A program made the translations under genes and the position numbers. A DNA stretch of 23,049 nucleotides from assembly GCA_905215395.1 (NCBI GenBank), contig CAJMQA010000014.1, positions 1-23,049 on the forward strand, read 5' to 3'. Positions 15,683 through 22,964 of this stretch are shown piece after piece. Source of the DNA: an uncultured bacterium (lineage in GTDB: Bacteria; Bacteroidota; Bacteroidia; Bacteroidales; Marinifilaceae). Position 1 is the stretch's first letter. Every line of letters begins with the position of its first letter. The notes below the pieces were generated by a model, which searched no databases, was not told where the DNA came from, and was given only the letters and a program-made list of their open reading frames with translations.

Positions 15683-17331
15683 TTCACTTGTACAACTACT
15701 TCATTTTTATTTCCTGCTTTATCTTCAACCATCACCCTGACTCCATTTTCCCCCGGCCGGAATACCGGCTCAGACATGCTGCATTGTATGAGATTTATCC
15801 GGGGATCGTAAGAAAACAAACACCACCGGCCATTCACTTCACCACGAAAAGCGGCTATCCCCGACAATTCATCTTTAATTTTAAACCGCAGGGTTCGGTC
15901 GGGAAATTTTCCGAGATAAAGAATGGACGGAGGCAACGAATCCCGGACAACCGTATAGCGATTCAGATAAGCAATATCAGCAGATAAACCATCATCACTC
16001 CAGCGTGTTGGCAGCGGGAATTTCTGTCCGTCAGAACTCACCTCACAAATTAAAGCATTTTTTTCGTATTTTCCCTCCAGAAACAAGCGTCCTTTTCGCA
16101 ATAAAGGAATATCTTTCTCCGACAATACGAAAACATCCCTCCCGCTTACAGTATCTCTTTCCATCCTCATCACTTTTTTCACAGAGGTCAGCAAAGCAGC
16201 AGAATCCAATTCCAGACGTCCTCCGGCAAATGCTAAACAGTAAGCCCGGTCATATCTCAGTAAATCAGACTCAGCTTCAGAAGCACTTACGGGAGAACCT
16301 CCTTTAAGACTAAAATTCAAACGGGAAATATTACCATTGATATCCTGCATACAGACATTTACAATCACAGTACTATCCTCAACCACCTCAATCCATCCTC
16401 CCCGGAGATTCTTTACACCCGGAATCTCATTCTGGAAATGCCCGAAACAGCGATAAACCGTTTCTCCTTTTTTATAGCGTTCAAAATCCTTGATCTCATT
16501 GATATAACAAGGCGCTTCAAAAGTGCAGGTATCAACAGACATCCGGAATAAAGTATCCCTATCTGTATTAAGCTGCATTTTATATATTCCCAACTTATTC
16601 CAGGAATCATTCATATGATCTATGGCATAGACAGCAACTCCGATTTTTCCGGCAGGCACCCTGTATACACCTCCGCTATACCGTCCGTTCCCTAAAGCCT
16701 TGACTCTCCCCTGCCTGAACAAATCTACACATCCGCTCTCTGTGCGGCGATACAGATAAAACGCTTTCACCACCGGAGGTTTCTGATCAGCAATATTATA
16801 ATACAATAACGGATTAAGGGTACATTCTGTCCGTGTATCCCGTATCTCAAAATGTAAATGAGGTCCTCCGGAAGAGCCTGAATTTCCACTAAAGGCAATG
16901 GTATCCCCTTGCTTAAAATGCAAATCTTGAGAGGTTACATCCACATCTAGTTCAAAACTTTCGTTCTGATATTGCAACTCTCTGACAACAGAGGAGATCC
17001 GGGGAATAAAACGCTGCAAATGCCCGTATACAGTTGTTGTCCCATCCTTATGCTTCACATACAAAGCCTGGCCATAGCCCACCGGTGACACCCGGATCCG
17101 CGCCAGAATTCCTTCCTTTACACAAACAACAGGGAGACCTTCCGCACCTCCTGTCCGGATATCAATCCCCGAATGAAAATGAGTTGCCCTCAATTCCCCA
17201 AAGTTTCCACTCAACAATATAGTACGGTGAACAGGAGGAATCATATCCTGGGCATTTCCATTTAATGAAATCAATACCAAACAATTAACAAAAATGTAAT
17301 AAATTCCCTTTATATCAACTCCTGTTTTCAT
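15679..17331 (-). CDS. Secreted LytM-type (M23) metallopeptidase-domain protein
   Basis: Likely periplasmic peptidoglycan endopeptidase or regulator. It has 550 residues. A hydrophobic N-terminal segment (about 10-27, ending near GNA/QD) looks like a signal peptide. The M23 domain (about 40-170) keeps the metal ligands H53 and D57 (HSGID) and H160 in GPHLH, plus the catalytic H104 in YGHL, so it is predicted active. The remaining ~370 residues look beta-rich and end with a PVFRPGENGVRVMVEDKAGNK segment; I do not recognise a named domain there. It is the first gene of a putative four-gene minus-strand operon and overlaps the TPR gene by 4 bases. Confidence 0.9.
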   Translation of the reverse strand: MKTGVDIKGIYYIFVNCLVLISLNGNAQDMIPPVHRTILLSGNFGELRATHFHSGIDIRTGGAEGLPVVCVKEGILARIRVSPVGYGQALYVKHKDGTTTVYGHLQRFIPRISSVVRELQYQNESFELDVDVTSQDLHFKQGDTIAFSGNSGSSGGPHLHFEIRDTRTECTLNPLLYYNIADQKPPVVKAFYLYRRTESGCVDLFRQGRVKALGNGRYSGGVYRVPAGKIGVAVYAIDHMNDSWNKLGIYKMQLNTDRDTLFRMSVDTCTFEAPCYINEIKDFERYKKGETVYRCFGHFQNEIPGVKNLRGGWIEVVEDSTVIVNVCMQDINGNISRLNFSLKGGSPVSASEAESDLLRYDRAYCLAFAGGRLELDSAALLTSVKKVMRMERDTVSGRDVFVLSEKDIPLLRKGRLFLEGKYEKNALICEVSSDGQKFPLPTRWSDDGLSADIAYLNRYTVVRDSLPPSILYLGKFPDRTLRFKIKDELSGIAAFRGEVNGRWCLFSYDPRINLIQCSMSEPVFRPGENGVRVMVEDKAGNKNEVVVQVK

Positions 17332-17357
17332 ATGAAAAAAAACAATAAATTCCTTTG

Positions 17358-17365
17358 CAAATATA
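17358..17365 (-). promoter_or_regulatory. Candidate -7 element for the M23 peptidase operon
   Basis: TATATTTG on the minus strand, 27 bases before the peptidase ATG, matches TAnnTTTG exactly. No convincing TTG is found 19-21 bases further upstream. It lies within the 92-bp divergent region shared with the forward promoter of the ZapB-like gene, so the two promoters overlap face to face. Confidence 0.45.
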
Positions 17366-17374
17366 TCAACACTC

Positions 17375-17405
17375 TTGATAATTTAAAGAATAAATTTTAT
17401 CTTTG
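17375..17405 (+). promoter_or_regulatory. Bacteroides-type promoter for the ZapB-like/zapA pair
   Basis: TTG (17375-17377), a 20-base spacer and TATCTTTG (17398-17405) form a full consensus promoter. Transcription would start about ten bases before the ATG at 17424, leaving a very short leader. Confidence 0.7.
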
Positions 17406-17423
17406 TCATGAAAAGATTGAGTT

Positions 17424-17714
17424 ATGGCAGCAAAACACGATGCAGTTATAAACGAGCTGAATTTTAAAGTAGATAAATTAATAAAACTATATATATCCTC
17501 TCTGGAACAAAATAAAAGTCTGGAAAGCAAAATTGAAGCCTTGCAATCCGAACTTGAAAAAGTGAAAGGAGAGAAGCAGGAATTAAATGAAAAAATAAAA
17601 ACAACCAGAGTGGCTAATGCAATTTCGGGGGGAGATGGAAGTTATGAAGCAAAATTGCGTATAAACCAGTTGGTGCGGGAGATTGACAAATGTATTGCTC
17701 TTTTGAATAATTAA
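17424..17714 (+). CDS. Coiled-coil protein paired with ZapA (ZapB-like)
   Basis: A 96-residue soluble protein. Residues about 8-62 form a heptad-rich coiled coil (VDKLIKLYISSLEQNKSLESK and what follows); a Gly-rich break SGGDGS (68-73) separates a short conserved-looking C-terminal helix, KLRINQLVREIDKCIALLNN. As far as I recall, Bacteroidota encode a protein of this shape directly before zapA. The gap to zapA is 2 bp, so they are translated together and probably act together. By analogy with E. coli ZapB it may bind ZapA at the division ring, but there is no clear sequence homology and the function is inferred from context only. Confidence 0.75.
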   Translation: MAAKHDAVINELNFKVDKLIKLYISSLEQNKSLESKIEALQSELEKVKGEKQELNEKIKTTRVANAISGGDGSYEAKLRINQLVREIDKCIALLNN

Positions 17715-17716
17715 TT

Positions 17717-17986
17717 ATGTCTGAAAAACGTAACATTAACCTGACGATAGCCGATATACCTTTAAACCTCAACATCTCAGCAAAAGATGAGGAGGTCATC
17801 CGAAAGGCCGCTAAAGAGATTAATGAGCGCGTTTTAACATATAAATCCGGTAATACGGAACCGGAACCTTTTTATTTTTTAGCTTATGTTTCCCTGTTGC
17901 ATACGATAAAAATGTTACAGCAAGAGCAAAAGTTTAATGAAATAGAACAAATCAATTTGAAACTTGATGAATTCATCAAAGAGTAA
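17717..17986 (+). CDS. zapA: Cell division protein ZapA
   Basis: Promotes bundling of FtsZ filaments at the division site. It has 89 residues: an N-terminal beta-rich FtsZ-binding half (NINLTIADIPLNLNISAKDEE) and a helix with the typical KAAKEINERV, then a coiled-coil C-terminus (about 62-89). The size and the layout fit the ZapA family. It follows the ZapB-like gene by 2 bp and is followed by the probable 6S RNA, an arrangement also known from E. coli, where zapA lies just upstream of ssrS. Confidence 0.87.
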   Translation: MSEKRNINLTIADIPLNLNISAKDEEVIRKAAKEINERVLTYKSGNTEPEPFYFLAYVSLLHTIKMLQQEQKFNEIEQINLKLDEFIKE

Positions 17987-18011
17987 GTTTTAGAGAGTTC
18001 TTTGAACATAG

Positions 18012-18202
18012 ATATTCCCGCATTATTTCGACTTTAAGCGAAAAACTCAACACTCAAACAATTAGAGCATACGCTTATATTTGCACAAGACAGGCCTCAA
18101 CTCTTCGGAGTTCCTTCGAGACGGTGGAAGTCTGAATCAAATGGCAGCTCTACCCGTGTCATACAGGGGTTTTATTAAAAAGAAATAGTGCGGGATTTTT
18201 TT
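18012..18202 (+). ncRNA. ssrS: Probable 6S RNA (Bacteroidota type)
   Basis: The gap between zapA and rny holds a stable-RNA-like element and no credible ORF. The ends pair in a 13-bp closing stem (TCCCGCATTATTT, 18016-18028, with AAATAGTGCGGGA, 18183-18195; one G-U), followed at once by seven Ts, so the closing stem also acts as terminator. Inside are a hairpin ACTC-TTCG-GAGT with a UUCG tetraloop (18100-18111) and large unpaired stretches that fit a central bubble. 6S RNA mimics an open promoter and binds RNA polymerase holoenzyme. The call rests on architecture, length (about 190) and position after zapA; I could not search a covariance model. The exact ends are estimates. A weak TAnnTTTG-like box (GTTCTTTG, 17997-18004) lies just upstream. 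Confidence 0.72.
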
Positions 18203-18221
18203 GTACCTGAATAAAAAACAA

Positions 18222-18251
18222 TTGAACAGAATACTATATATTATAAATTTT
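18222..18251 (+). promoter_or_regulatory. Candidate promoter of rny
   Basis: TTG (18222-18224), a 19-base spacer and TAAATTTT (18244-18251), which differs from TAnnTTTG only in the last base. It lies after the terminator-like end of the 6S RNA and 16 bases before the rny ATG. Confidence 0.4.
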
Positions 18252-18267
18252 AATTAATTACAGGAAT

Positions 18268-19803
18268 ATGACAACAATAATAATTGCAGCGGTAGTGGCT
18301 TTGCTTGTTGGTATTTTGATTGGCTGGATCATCATGAGACTGGCCATGAAGTACCGCGCCCAGAATATCATTAAGGAAGCTGAAGCCGAAGCTGAAGTGA
18401 TAAAAAAAGACAAGATTCTGCAGGCCAAAGAAAAATTCCTGCAAATCAAGGCTGAGCATGAAAAGCAAGCGGCAGCCCGGAACAATAAACTATTAATGGC
18501 TGAAAACAAACTGAAACAGCAAGAGACAGAAATTTCCAGAAAAATGGAAGAAGTCCAACGGAAAGGTAAAGATTTGCAAAATCAGCAAAACAATATAGAC
18601 ATACAGAAAGAACTGATCGAAAAGAAAGTAGCAGAACTGGATAAATTAAAGAAGCAGCAAATAGAACAACTGGAAGCCATTTCCGGAATGTCGGGAGAGC
18701 AAGCTAAGGAAAAACTGATTAATTCTTTAAAAGAAGAGGCTGAAACAGAAGCGATCTCTTATGTCAATGAGATTATGGAAGAGGCTAAGATGACAGCCAA
18801 TATGGAAGCCAAAAAATTAGTAATCAAAACGATACAACGGGTAGCAACAGAGACAGCCACCGAAAATGCTGTATCTATTTTCCACATCGACTCAGACGAA
18901 ATCAAAGGAAGAATTATCGGACGGGAAGGACGGAACATCCGTGCACTGGAAGCAGCAACAGGTGTTGAAATCATCGTTGACGATACTCCTGAAGCCATTG
19001 TACTTTCCGGTTTCGACCCCGTAAGGCGCGAAATTGCCCGTCTCTCCCTTCACCAATTGGTAACTGATGGGCGTATTCACCCTGCACGTATAGAGGAAGT
19101 TGTAAACAAGGTGAAAAAACAGATAGAAGAAGAAATTGTAGAAACTGGTAAACGTACCACCATAGACTTGGGTATACACGGTCTGCATCCAGAACTGATC
19201 CGTTTAATCGGTAAGATGAAATACCGTTCTTCTTATGGGCAGAATCTTCTGCAACATGCCCGCGAAACAGCCAATTTATGTGCTATTATGGCAGCAGAAT
19301 TAGGTCTGAATGTCAAGAAAGCCAAACGCGCCGGCCTGCTTCACGATATAGGAAAGGTACCTGATGACGAACCGGAATTGCCGCACGCAATCTTAGGTAT
19401 GCAGCTAGCTGAAAAATACAAGGAAAAACCGGATATCTGCAATGCCATCGGAGCCCACCACGAGGAAATTGAAATGACCACACTTATCGCCCCGATTGTA
19501 CAGGCCTGTGATGCTATCTCCGGAGCCCGTCCAGGTGCCCGCCGGGAAGTAGTCGAATCCTATATCAAACGGCTCAAAGATATGGAAGATCTGGCTCTCT
19601 CTTACAATGGGGTCGTTAAGACTTATGCGATACAGGCCGGACGCGAACTGAGGGTTGTAGTAGGAAGCGAAAAGATTTCCGATACTGAAGCAGAAAAGAT
19701 ATCTTTCGATATCGCTAAACGGATTCAGGACGAAATGACTTATCCCGGACAGGTAAAGGTCACTGTTATCCGTGAAACCCGTGCTATCAATTACGCTAAA
19801 TAA
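18268..19803 (+). CDS. rny: Ribonuclease Y
   Basis: Membrane-anchored endoribonuclease that starts mRNA decay. It has 511 residues, the family norm. A single N-terminal membrane helix (about residues 3-24) is followed by a long charged coiled coil (about 30-170), a KH domain with the signature GRIIGREGRNIRALE (about 214-228) and an HD domain with the catalytic HD pair in AGLLHDIGK (about 355-362) and a second histidine cluster AIGAHHEEIE. It has its own candidate promoter and a strong terminator nine bases after the stop, so it looks monocistronic. A weak AGGA lies very close to the ATG. Confidence 0.97.
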   Translation: MTTIIIAAVVALLVGILIGWIIMRLAMKYRAQNIIKEAEAEAEVIKKDKILQAKEKFLQIKAEHEKQAAARNNKLLMAENKLKQQETEISRKMEEVQRKGKDLQNQQNNIDIQKELIEKKVAELDKLKKQQIEQLEAISGMSGEQAKEKLINSLKEEAETEAISYVNEIMEEAKMTANMEAKKLVIKTIQRVATETATENAVSIFHIDSDEIKGRIIGREGRNIRALEAATGVEIIVDDTPEAIVLSGFDPVRREIARLSLHQLVTDGRIHPARIEEVVNKVKKQIEEEIVETGKRTTIDLGIHGLHPELIRLIGKMKYRSSYGQNLLQHARETANLCAIMAAELGLNVKKAKRAGLLHDIGKVPDDEPELPHAILGMQLAEKYKEKPDICNAIGAHHEEIEMTTLIAPIVQACDAISGARPGARREVVESYIKRLKDMEDLALSYNGVVKTYAIQAGRELRVVVGSEKISDTEAEKISFDIAKRIQDEMTYPGQVKVTVIRETRAINYAK

Positions 19804-19811
19804 GAGTAATT

Positions 19812-19846
19812 AAAAAACGAGGTTCATTCCCTGCACCTCGTTTTTT
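19812..19846. terminator. Intrinsic terminator of rny (bidirectional)
   Basis: Arms AAAAAACGAGGT (19812-19823) and ACCTCGTTTTTT (19835-19846) around an 11-base loop. The plus-strand transcript ends in six Us right after a GC-containing stem, nine bases after the rny stop codon. The A run on the other side gives a U run on the minus strand too. Confidence 0.9.
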
Positions 19847-19882
19847 ATTCCATATTCAAAGGATAGTGAAAATTACCCAATC

Positions 19883-19915
19883 AAAAAAAATCGTGACCGG
19901 AAGATCACGATTTTT
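19883..19915 (-). terminator. Intrinsic terminator of the pyrE operon
   Basis: An 11-bp stem (AAAAATCGTGA, 19886-19896, with TCACGATTTTT, 19905-19915) with an 8-base loop. On the minus strand it is followed by a run of eight Ts (19883-19890 on the plus strand are A), five bases after the stop of the SRPBCC gene. It faces the rny terminator, separating the two convergent units. Confidence 0.88.
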
Positions 19916-19920
19916 ATATT

Positions 19921-20388
19921 TTAAAATCTCAACATACTGTATGGAACCTTTGATAAACCTTCCCCCAGCTGATTGATTCCTTTTTCCAGTTTCCCCTTCA
20001 GCATCATCTTCATGACCATGTTCAGCTCTCCCTGGAAAGTAATTTTCATTCGGGTATCATAAGGTCCGTTTTCCAATAACTGAATCCAGATATTGAACTC
20101 AAAAGGCAGCTCTCCCCCCAGTTTAATCAATTTAGGTTCTTCCTTTTCAACAATCCGGATAGCCATTTCTCCCATTCCCTTCAAAGTCACATAGCAGGCA
20201 TCTTCAGTAAAACGGGTTCCCTCAATTTTTTCAGACAACTTATCCAACTGCAGATTCCCTCCCATTCCCATTTGTTTTGCCATTTCTACCAAACGACCAA
20301 TCTTACTGAAATCAGATAAAAACGCATATACATCCCGGATCGGACTCTCAATCTTAAAGATATCACTCGCGATTTTTGTCGTAGACAT
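19921..20388 (-). CDS. SRPBCC (START-like) domain protein of unknown role
   Basis: A 155-residue soluble protein with the pattern of a helix-grip (Bet v1/START) fold: a first strand IASDIFKIESPIRDVYAFLSD, a middle strand block (ACYVTLKGMGEMAIRIVEKE) and a long C-terminal helix (MVMKMMLKGKLEKGINQLGEGL). Such domains bind hydrophobic ligands, but no ligand-specific residue is recognisable. It begins 8 bp after the pyrE stop and shares its terminator, so it is co-expressed with pyrimidine synthesis; a link to that pathway is only suggested by position. Confidence 0.8.
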   Translation of the reverse strand: MSTTKIASDIFKIESPIRDVYAFLSDFSKIGRLVEMAKQMGMGGNLQLDKLSEKIEGTRFTEDACYVTLKGMGEMAIRIVEKEEPKLIKLGGELPFEFNIWIQLLENGPYDTRMKITFQGELNMVMKMMLKGKLEKGINQLGEGLSKVPYSMLRF

Positions 20389-20396
20389 AATCTCTG

Positions 20397-21026
20397 TTAC
20401 TTATAAGTTTCCGGACTCAAACGCCATTCTTTCAACTTCTCCACCTGTTCCGGTTTTACATAACCGATTTTTACAGCCAGATCAATCATGGCATTATAAT
20501 TACTTAAAGTGGTTAATTCACAGTGAGCTGCTTTGAAATTATCTTCCGCTTTCCGGAAACCGTAGGTGAAAATAGCAGCCATTCCCAATACGTCACAACC
20601 AGCATTCCGCAATGCCTCAACAGCCTGTAAACTGGATCCCCCGGTTGATATCAAGTCTTCAATCACAACCACTTTCTGACCTGCCTTATATTCTCCCTCT
20701 ATCAGATTTTCCAAACCATGTCCCTTGGCAGACGAACGTACGTAAATAAAAGGTAACCCCAACTCCTGAGCGACCAATACCCCTTGTGCAATAGCTCCGG
20801 TAGCAACTCCTGCTATCACTTCAACCTGCGGATATTTTGTCCGGATCAGATCAGCAAACTGTTCTTTAATATATGAACGCACCTCCGGATAAGACAAAGT
20901 CTTACGGTTATCGCAATATATAGGTGATTTCCAACCGGAAGCCCAGGTAAAAGGATTGGCCGGCTCTAATTTTATTGCTTTAATATCCAGCAAATAGGAT
21001 GCTACTTTTTCTGCAACTGTACTCAT
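20397..21026 (-). CDS. pyrE: Orotate phosphoribosyltransferase
   Basis: Converts orotate and PRPP to OMP, the fifth step of de novo pyrimidine synthesis. It has 209 residues, the usual length. The PRPP-binding motif VVVIEDLISTGGS is at residues 119-131, and the flexible catalytic loop carries KGHG (101-104). The start region FTWASGWKSPIYCDNR contains the usual substrate loop. It heads a two-gene minus-strand unit with the SRPBCC gene. Only 42 bp separate it from the divergent Nudix ATG. A TACATTTG box on its strand (21066-21073) may be its -7 element. Confidence 0.97.
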   Translation of the reverse strand: MSTVAEKVASYLLDIKAIKLEPANPFTWASGWKSPIYCDNRKTLSYPEVRSYIKEQFADLIRTKYPQVEVIAGVATGAIAQGVLVAQELGLPFIYVRSSAKGHGLENLIEGEYKAGQKVVVIEDLISTGGSSLQAVEALRNAGCDVLGMAAIFTYGFRKAEDNFKAAHCELTTLSNYNAMIDLAVKIGYVKPEQVEKLKEWRLSPETYK

Positions 21027-21033
21027 TTTTCTC

Positions 21034-21041
21034 TACTTTTG
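21034..21041 (+). promoter_or_regulatory. Candidate -7 element for the Nudix gene
   Basis: TACTTTTG matches TAnnTTTG and is preceded at 20 bases by CTG (21011-21013), close to TTG; that -33 element falls inside the first codons of pyrE. The start of transcription would lie about 20 bases before the ATG at 21069. Confidence 0.45.
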
Positions 21042-21065
21042 TATTGTTAAATACTAGAATTTTTG

Positions 21066-21073
21066 CAAATGTA
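21066..21073 (-). promoter_or_regulatory. Candidate -7 element for pyrE
   Basis: TACATTTG on the minus strand matches TAnnTTTG and would start transcription about 30 bases before the pyrE ATG. It overlaps the first codons of the Nudix gene. No clear -33 TTG is seen 19-21 bases further upstream. Confidence 0.4.
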
Positions 21074-21668
21074 TAAAGTATTTTTTAAAGAGAGCTCTTT
21101 TTTGCTTACCGATCAAGAGAATTTATTAAAGGAAGGAAATATATCCACGATTCACCACGACTTTCAGGAAACCAAAAACTTCATTCTTCAACAGCTGCAA
21201 ACCCAGGAAATATTTCAGGCTGTCATTTATCACAATGATCCCGAAGAACTATTTTCCATTTTCAAGTCTTGCTTTGTATATGTCAAAGCAGCCGGAGGGG
21301 TCGTTTTACAAACAAACCGGCTCCTGTTGATCCGGCGTCTTGGGATGTACGACCTCCCCAAAGGCCATTGGGAAGCCGGAGAAACAATAGAGCAATGTGC
21401 TATACGGGAAGTCAAAGAAGAGACCGGAATTGAACGGGTCTGCATCACAGCTTCCCTACCTAATACCCTACACATTTATTTCCGGGATAACAACTGGTTT
21501 CTGAAAAAAACTTACTGGTTTACAATGCAGGCTCCCCCTTTACAACACCTACATCCTCAGACAGAAGAAGATATTGAAGAGGTATTCTGGATGCCTATCG
21601 CAGAAATTCCGGCAATACTCAGGCGGACCTATCCCTCCCTACACCCCGTCCTTCAGGCCCTGAGTTAA
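21069..21668 (+). CDS. Nudix hydrolase
   Basis: Hydrolyses a nucleoside diphosphate linked to another group; the substrate is unknown. I start it at the ATG at 21069 rather than at the in-frame TTG two codons earlier, giving 199 residues. The Nudix box is complete at residues 99-121: G99, E105, R113, E114, E117, E118 and G120 fit GX5EX7REUXEEXGU. A segment of about 70 residues with no recognised domain precedes the Nudix fold (which starts near VKAAGGVVL). Its stop codon directly abuts the stop of the convergent kinase gene, with no terminator between. Confidence 0.9.
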   Translation: MYKVFFKESSFLLTDQENLLKEGNISTIHHDFQETKNFILQQLQTQEIFQAVIYHNDPEELFSIFKSCFVYVKAAGGVVLQTNRLLLIRRLGMYDLPKGHWEAGETIEQCAIREVKEETGIERVCITASLPNTLHIYFRDNNWFLKKTYWFTMQAPPLQHLHPQTEEDIEEVFWMPIAEIPAILRRTYPSLHPVLQALS

Positions 21669-22664
21669 TTATTTTATCAGGCATTGCTTACAAATCCGGC
21701 TTATTTCAGGATAATCATTCCCGAGTTTTCCTGAATCAAAAAGCCCGGTTATATTTTGTAAACCCGGTTGTATGGAATCGATAAAATGTTGTTTTTTCTC
21801 ATGCAATCCCCGTAATCCGAAAGCCCCCATTGCCTGCAATAAACGTACCAGTACAAAACGGTAATATCCAGACCGGAAAACAGTTGCGGCAACTGTTTTA
21901 TATTTTTGTAACTCACTAATATAGAAATCCAATAGTTTCTCCCGCTGTACATCCGGAATAGCTACAACCGCATCAAACAATAAAGAAGCCACATCATATT
22001 GCAATGCCCCCTGTCTTCCTCCCTGATAATCGATAAACCAAACCTCCCCCTCCCGAACCATGATATTCCTGGATTGAAAATCCCGGAACATAAAATAATC
22101 TGCCGGGATAGTACACAGAAAATCCGTTAATTTCTCAAAATCATTTTCTAAAGCTTCTTCTGAAAAATCAGCTCCGGCCAAACGCAGGAAACAGTATTTA
22201 AAATAATTTAAATCCCAGGATATGCAGCGTCTGTCAAAAACAGACCGGGGAATACAATGCGAATAATCCAATCCCTCTCCCCCTATAAACTGAAAACGCA
22301 ATAACTCAGACAAAGCCTTCTGATAAAGCCCTATCAAATGTTCATTAAAAAAAATTCCCTGTCTTTCCTGCTCCACTACATCCAGTAGCATCATATTCCC
22401 CAAATCCTCCTGAATATAAGTTAATTCATCTTCAGAAACACAAAATACTTCCGGCACATGTAAGCCCCTTGCCCTAAAATGCCGTGAAAACTGAATAAAA
22501 AGCCGGTTCTCTTCCAGATTCTGGTGATATACTCCGATATAAGTTCCCTGAACAGAAAAAATACGGAAATACCGACGTGCCGATCCCGAAGCAGGTAATG
22601 TTTCAATCCGATCTATGTCACCCTTAAAATTCTGCTGAAACAATGCTGATAGAATGTTTTCCAT
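21669..22664 (-). CDS. Aminoglycoside-phosphotransferase-fold sugar kinase, AmgK-like
   Basis: A kinase-like enzyme of 331 residues. The catalytic loop RDFQSRN (194-200) supplies the catalytic Asp and the metal-binding Asn; IDYQGG (211-216) matches the DFG-like metal motif, and QYDVASLL (222-229) is also seen in AmgK. The N-terminal GSARRYFRI fits the nucleotide loop. In Pseudomonas, AmgK phosphorylates N-acetylmuramic acid and GlcNAc in cell-wall recycling; similarity of the motif block suggests a related anomeric sugar kinase, not drug resistance. The usual partner MurU is not in the window, so the substrate stays open. No promoter consensus is clear upstream; the gene follows the tRNA-Leu terminator by 38 bp. 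Confidence 0.8.
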   Translation of the reverse strand: MENILSALFQQNFKGDIDRIETLPASGSARRYFRIFSVQGTYIGVYHQNLEENRLFIQFSRHFRARGLHVPEVFCVSEDELTYIQEDLGNMMLLDVVEQERQGIFFNEHLIGLYQKALSELLRFQFIGGEGLDYSHCIPRSVFDRRCISWDLNYFKYCFLRLAGADFSEEALENDFEKLTDFLCTIPADYFMFRDFQSRNIMVREGEVWFIDYQGGRQGALQYDVASLLFDAVVAIPDVQREKLLDFYISELQKYKTVAATVFRSGYYRFVLVRLLQAMGAFGLRGLHEKKQHFIDSIQPGLQNITGLFDSGKLGNDYPEISRICKQCLIK

Positions 22665-22694
22665 AATTAAACTTGCATTTGATCATCTTCCGCA

Positions 22695-22724
22695 AACAAG
22701 AAAACCGCTGTAAATACAGCGGTT
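22695..22724 (-). terminator. Intrinsic terminator after the tRNA-Leu cluster
   Basis: A GC-rich stem AACCGCTGT/ACAGCGGTT (22703-22711 and 22716-22724) with a 4-base loop, followed on the minus strand by the U-rich TTTTCTTGTTTG. It lies 25 bases after the 3' end of tRNA-Leu(GAG) and before the kinase gene. Confidence 0.82.
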
Positions 22725-22749
22725 CCAATACTTTCAGAAATCATTTAGG

Positions 22750-22833
22750 TGCCCAGGACAAGACTCGAACTTGCACAGCCTTTCGACCACTACCACCTCA
22801 AAGTAGCGTGTATACCAATTTCACCACCTGGGC
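22750..22833 (-). tRNA. trnL: tRNA-Leu (anticodon GAG)
   Basis: An 84-base class II tRNA. The acceptor GCCCAGG pairs with CCTGGGC; the anticodon stem CTACT/GGTAG holds loop TTGAGGT with anticodon GAG; a long variable arm (TGGTCGAAAGGC) and the T loop TTCGAGT are present. The discriminator is A. The CCA end is only partly encoded (CC, then T). Confidence 0.95.
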
Positions 22834-22880
22834 AATTAAAAGATGACAGCCGGAAGAAACTCCGAACCTGTCACCTGCGG

Positions 22881-22964
22881 TGCCCGAAATAGGACTCGAA
22901 CCTACACGGCCGTGAAGCCACTAGTACCTGAAACTAGCGTGTATACCAATTTCACCATTCGGGC
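22881..22964 (-). tRNA. trnL: tRNA-Leu (anticodon CAG)
   Basis: An 84-base class II tRNA. The acceptor GCCCGAA pairs with TTCGGGC; the stem CTAGT/ACTAG holds loop TTCAGGT with anticodon CAG; a long variable arm and T loop are present, and the discriminator is A. CCA is not fully encoded. The 47-base spacer to the next tRNA can fold as TGACAG/CTGTCA, a likely processing hairpin. Confidence 0.95.

Noticed and set aside
18076..18083. TATATTTG on the plus strand as a promoter for rny
   Set aside because: No TTG at 19-21 bases upstream, and it lies inside the 6S RNA ahead of its terminator-like end.
21063..21068. TTG at 21063 as the Nudix start codon
   Set aside because: An ATG two codons later gives a normal protein and no ribosome-binding signal favours the TTG.
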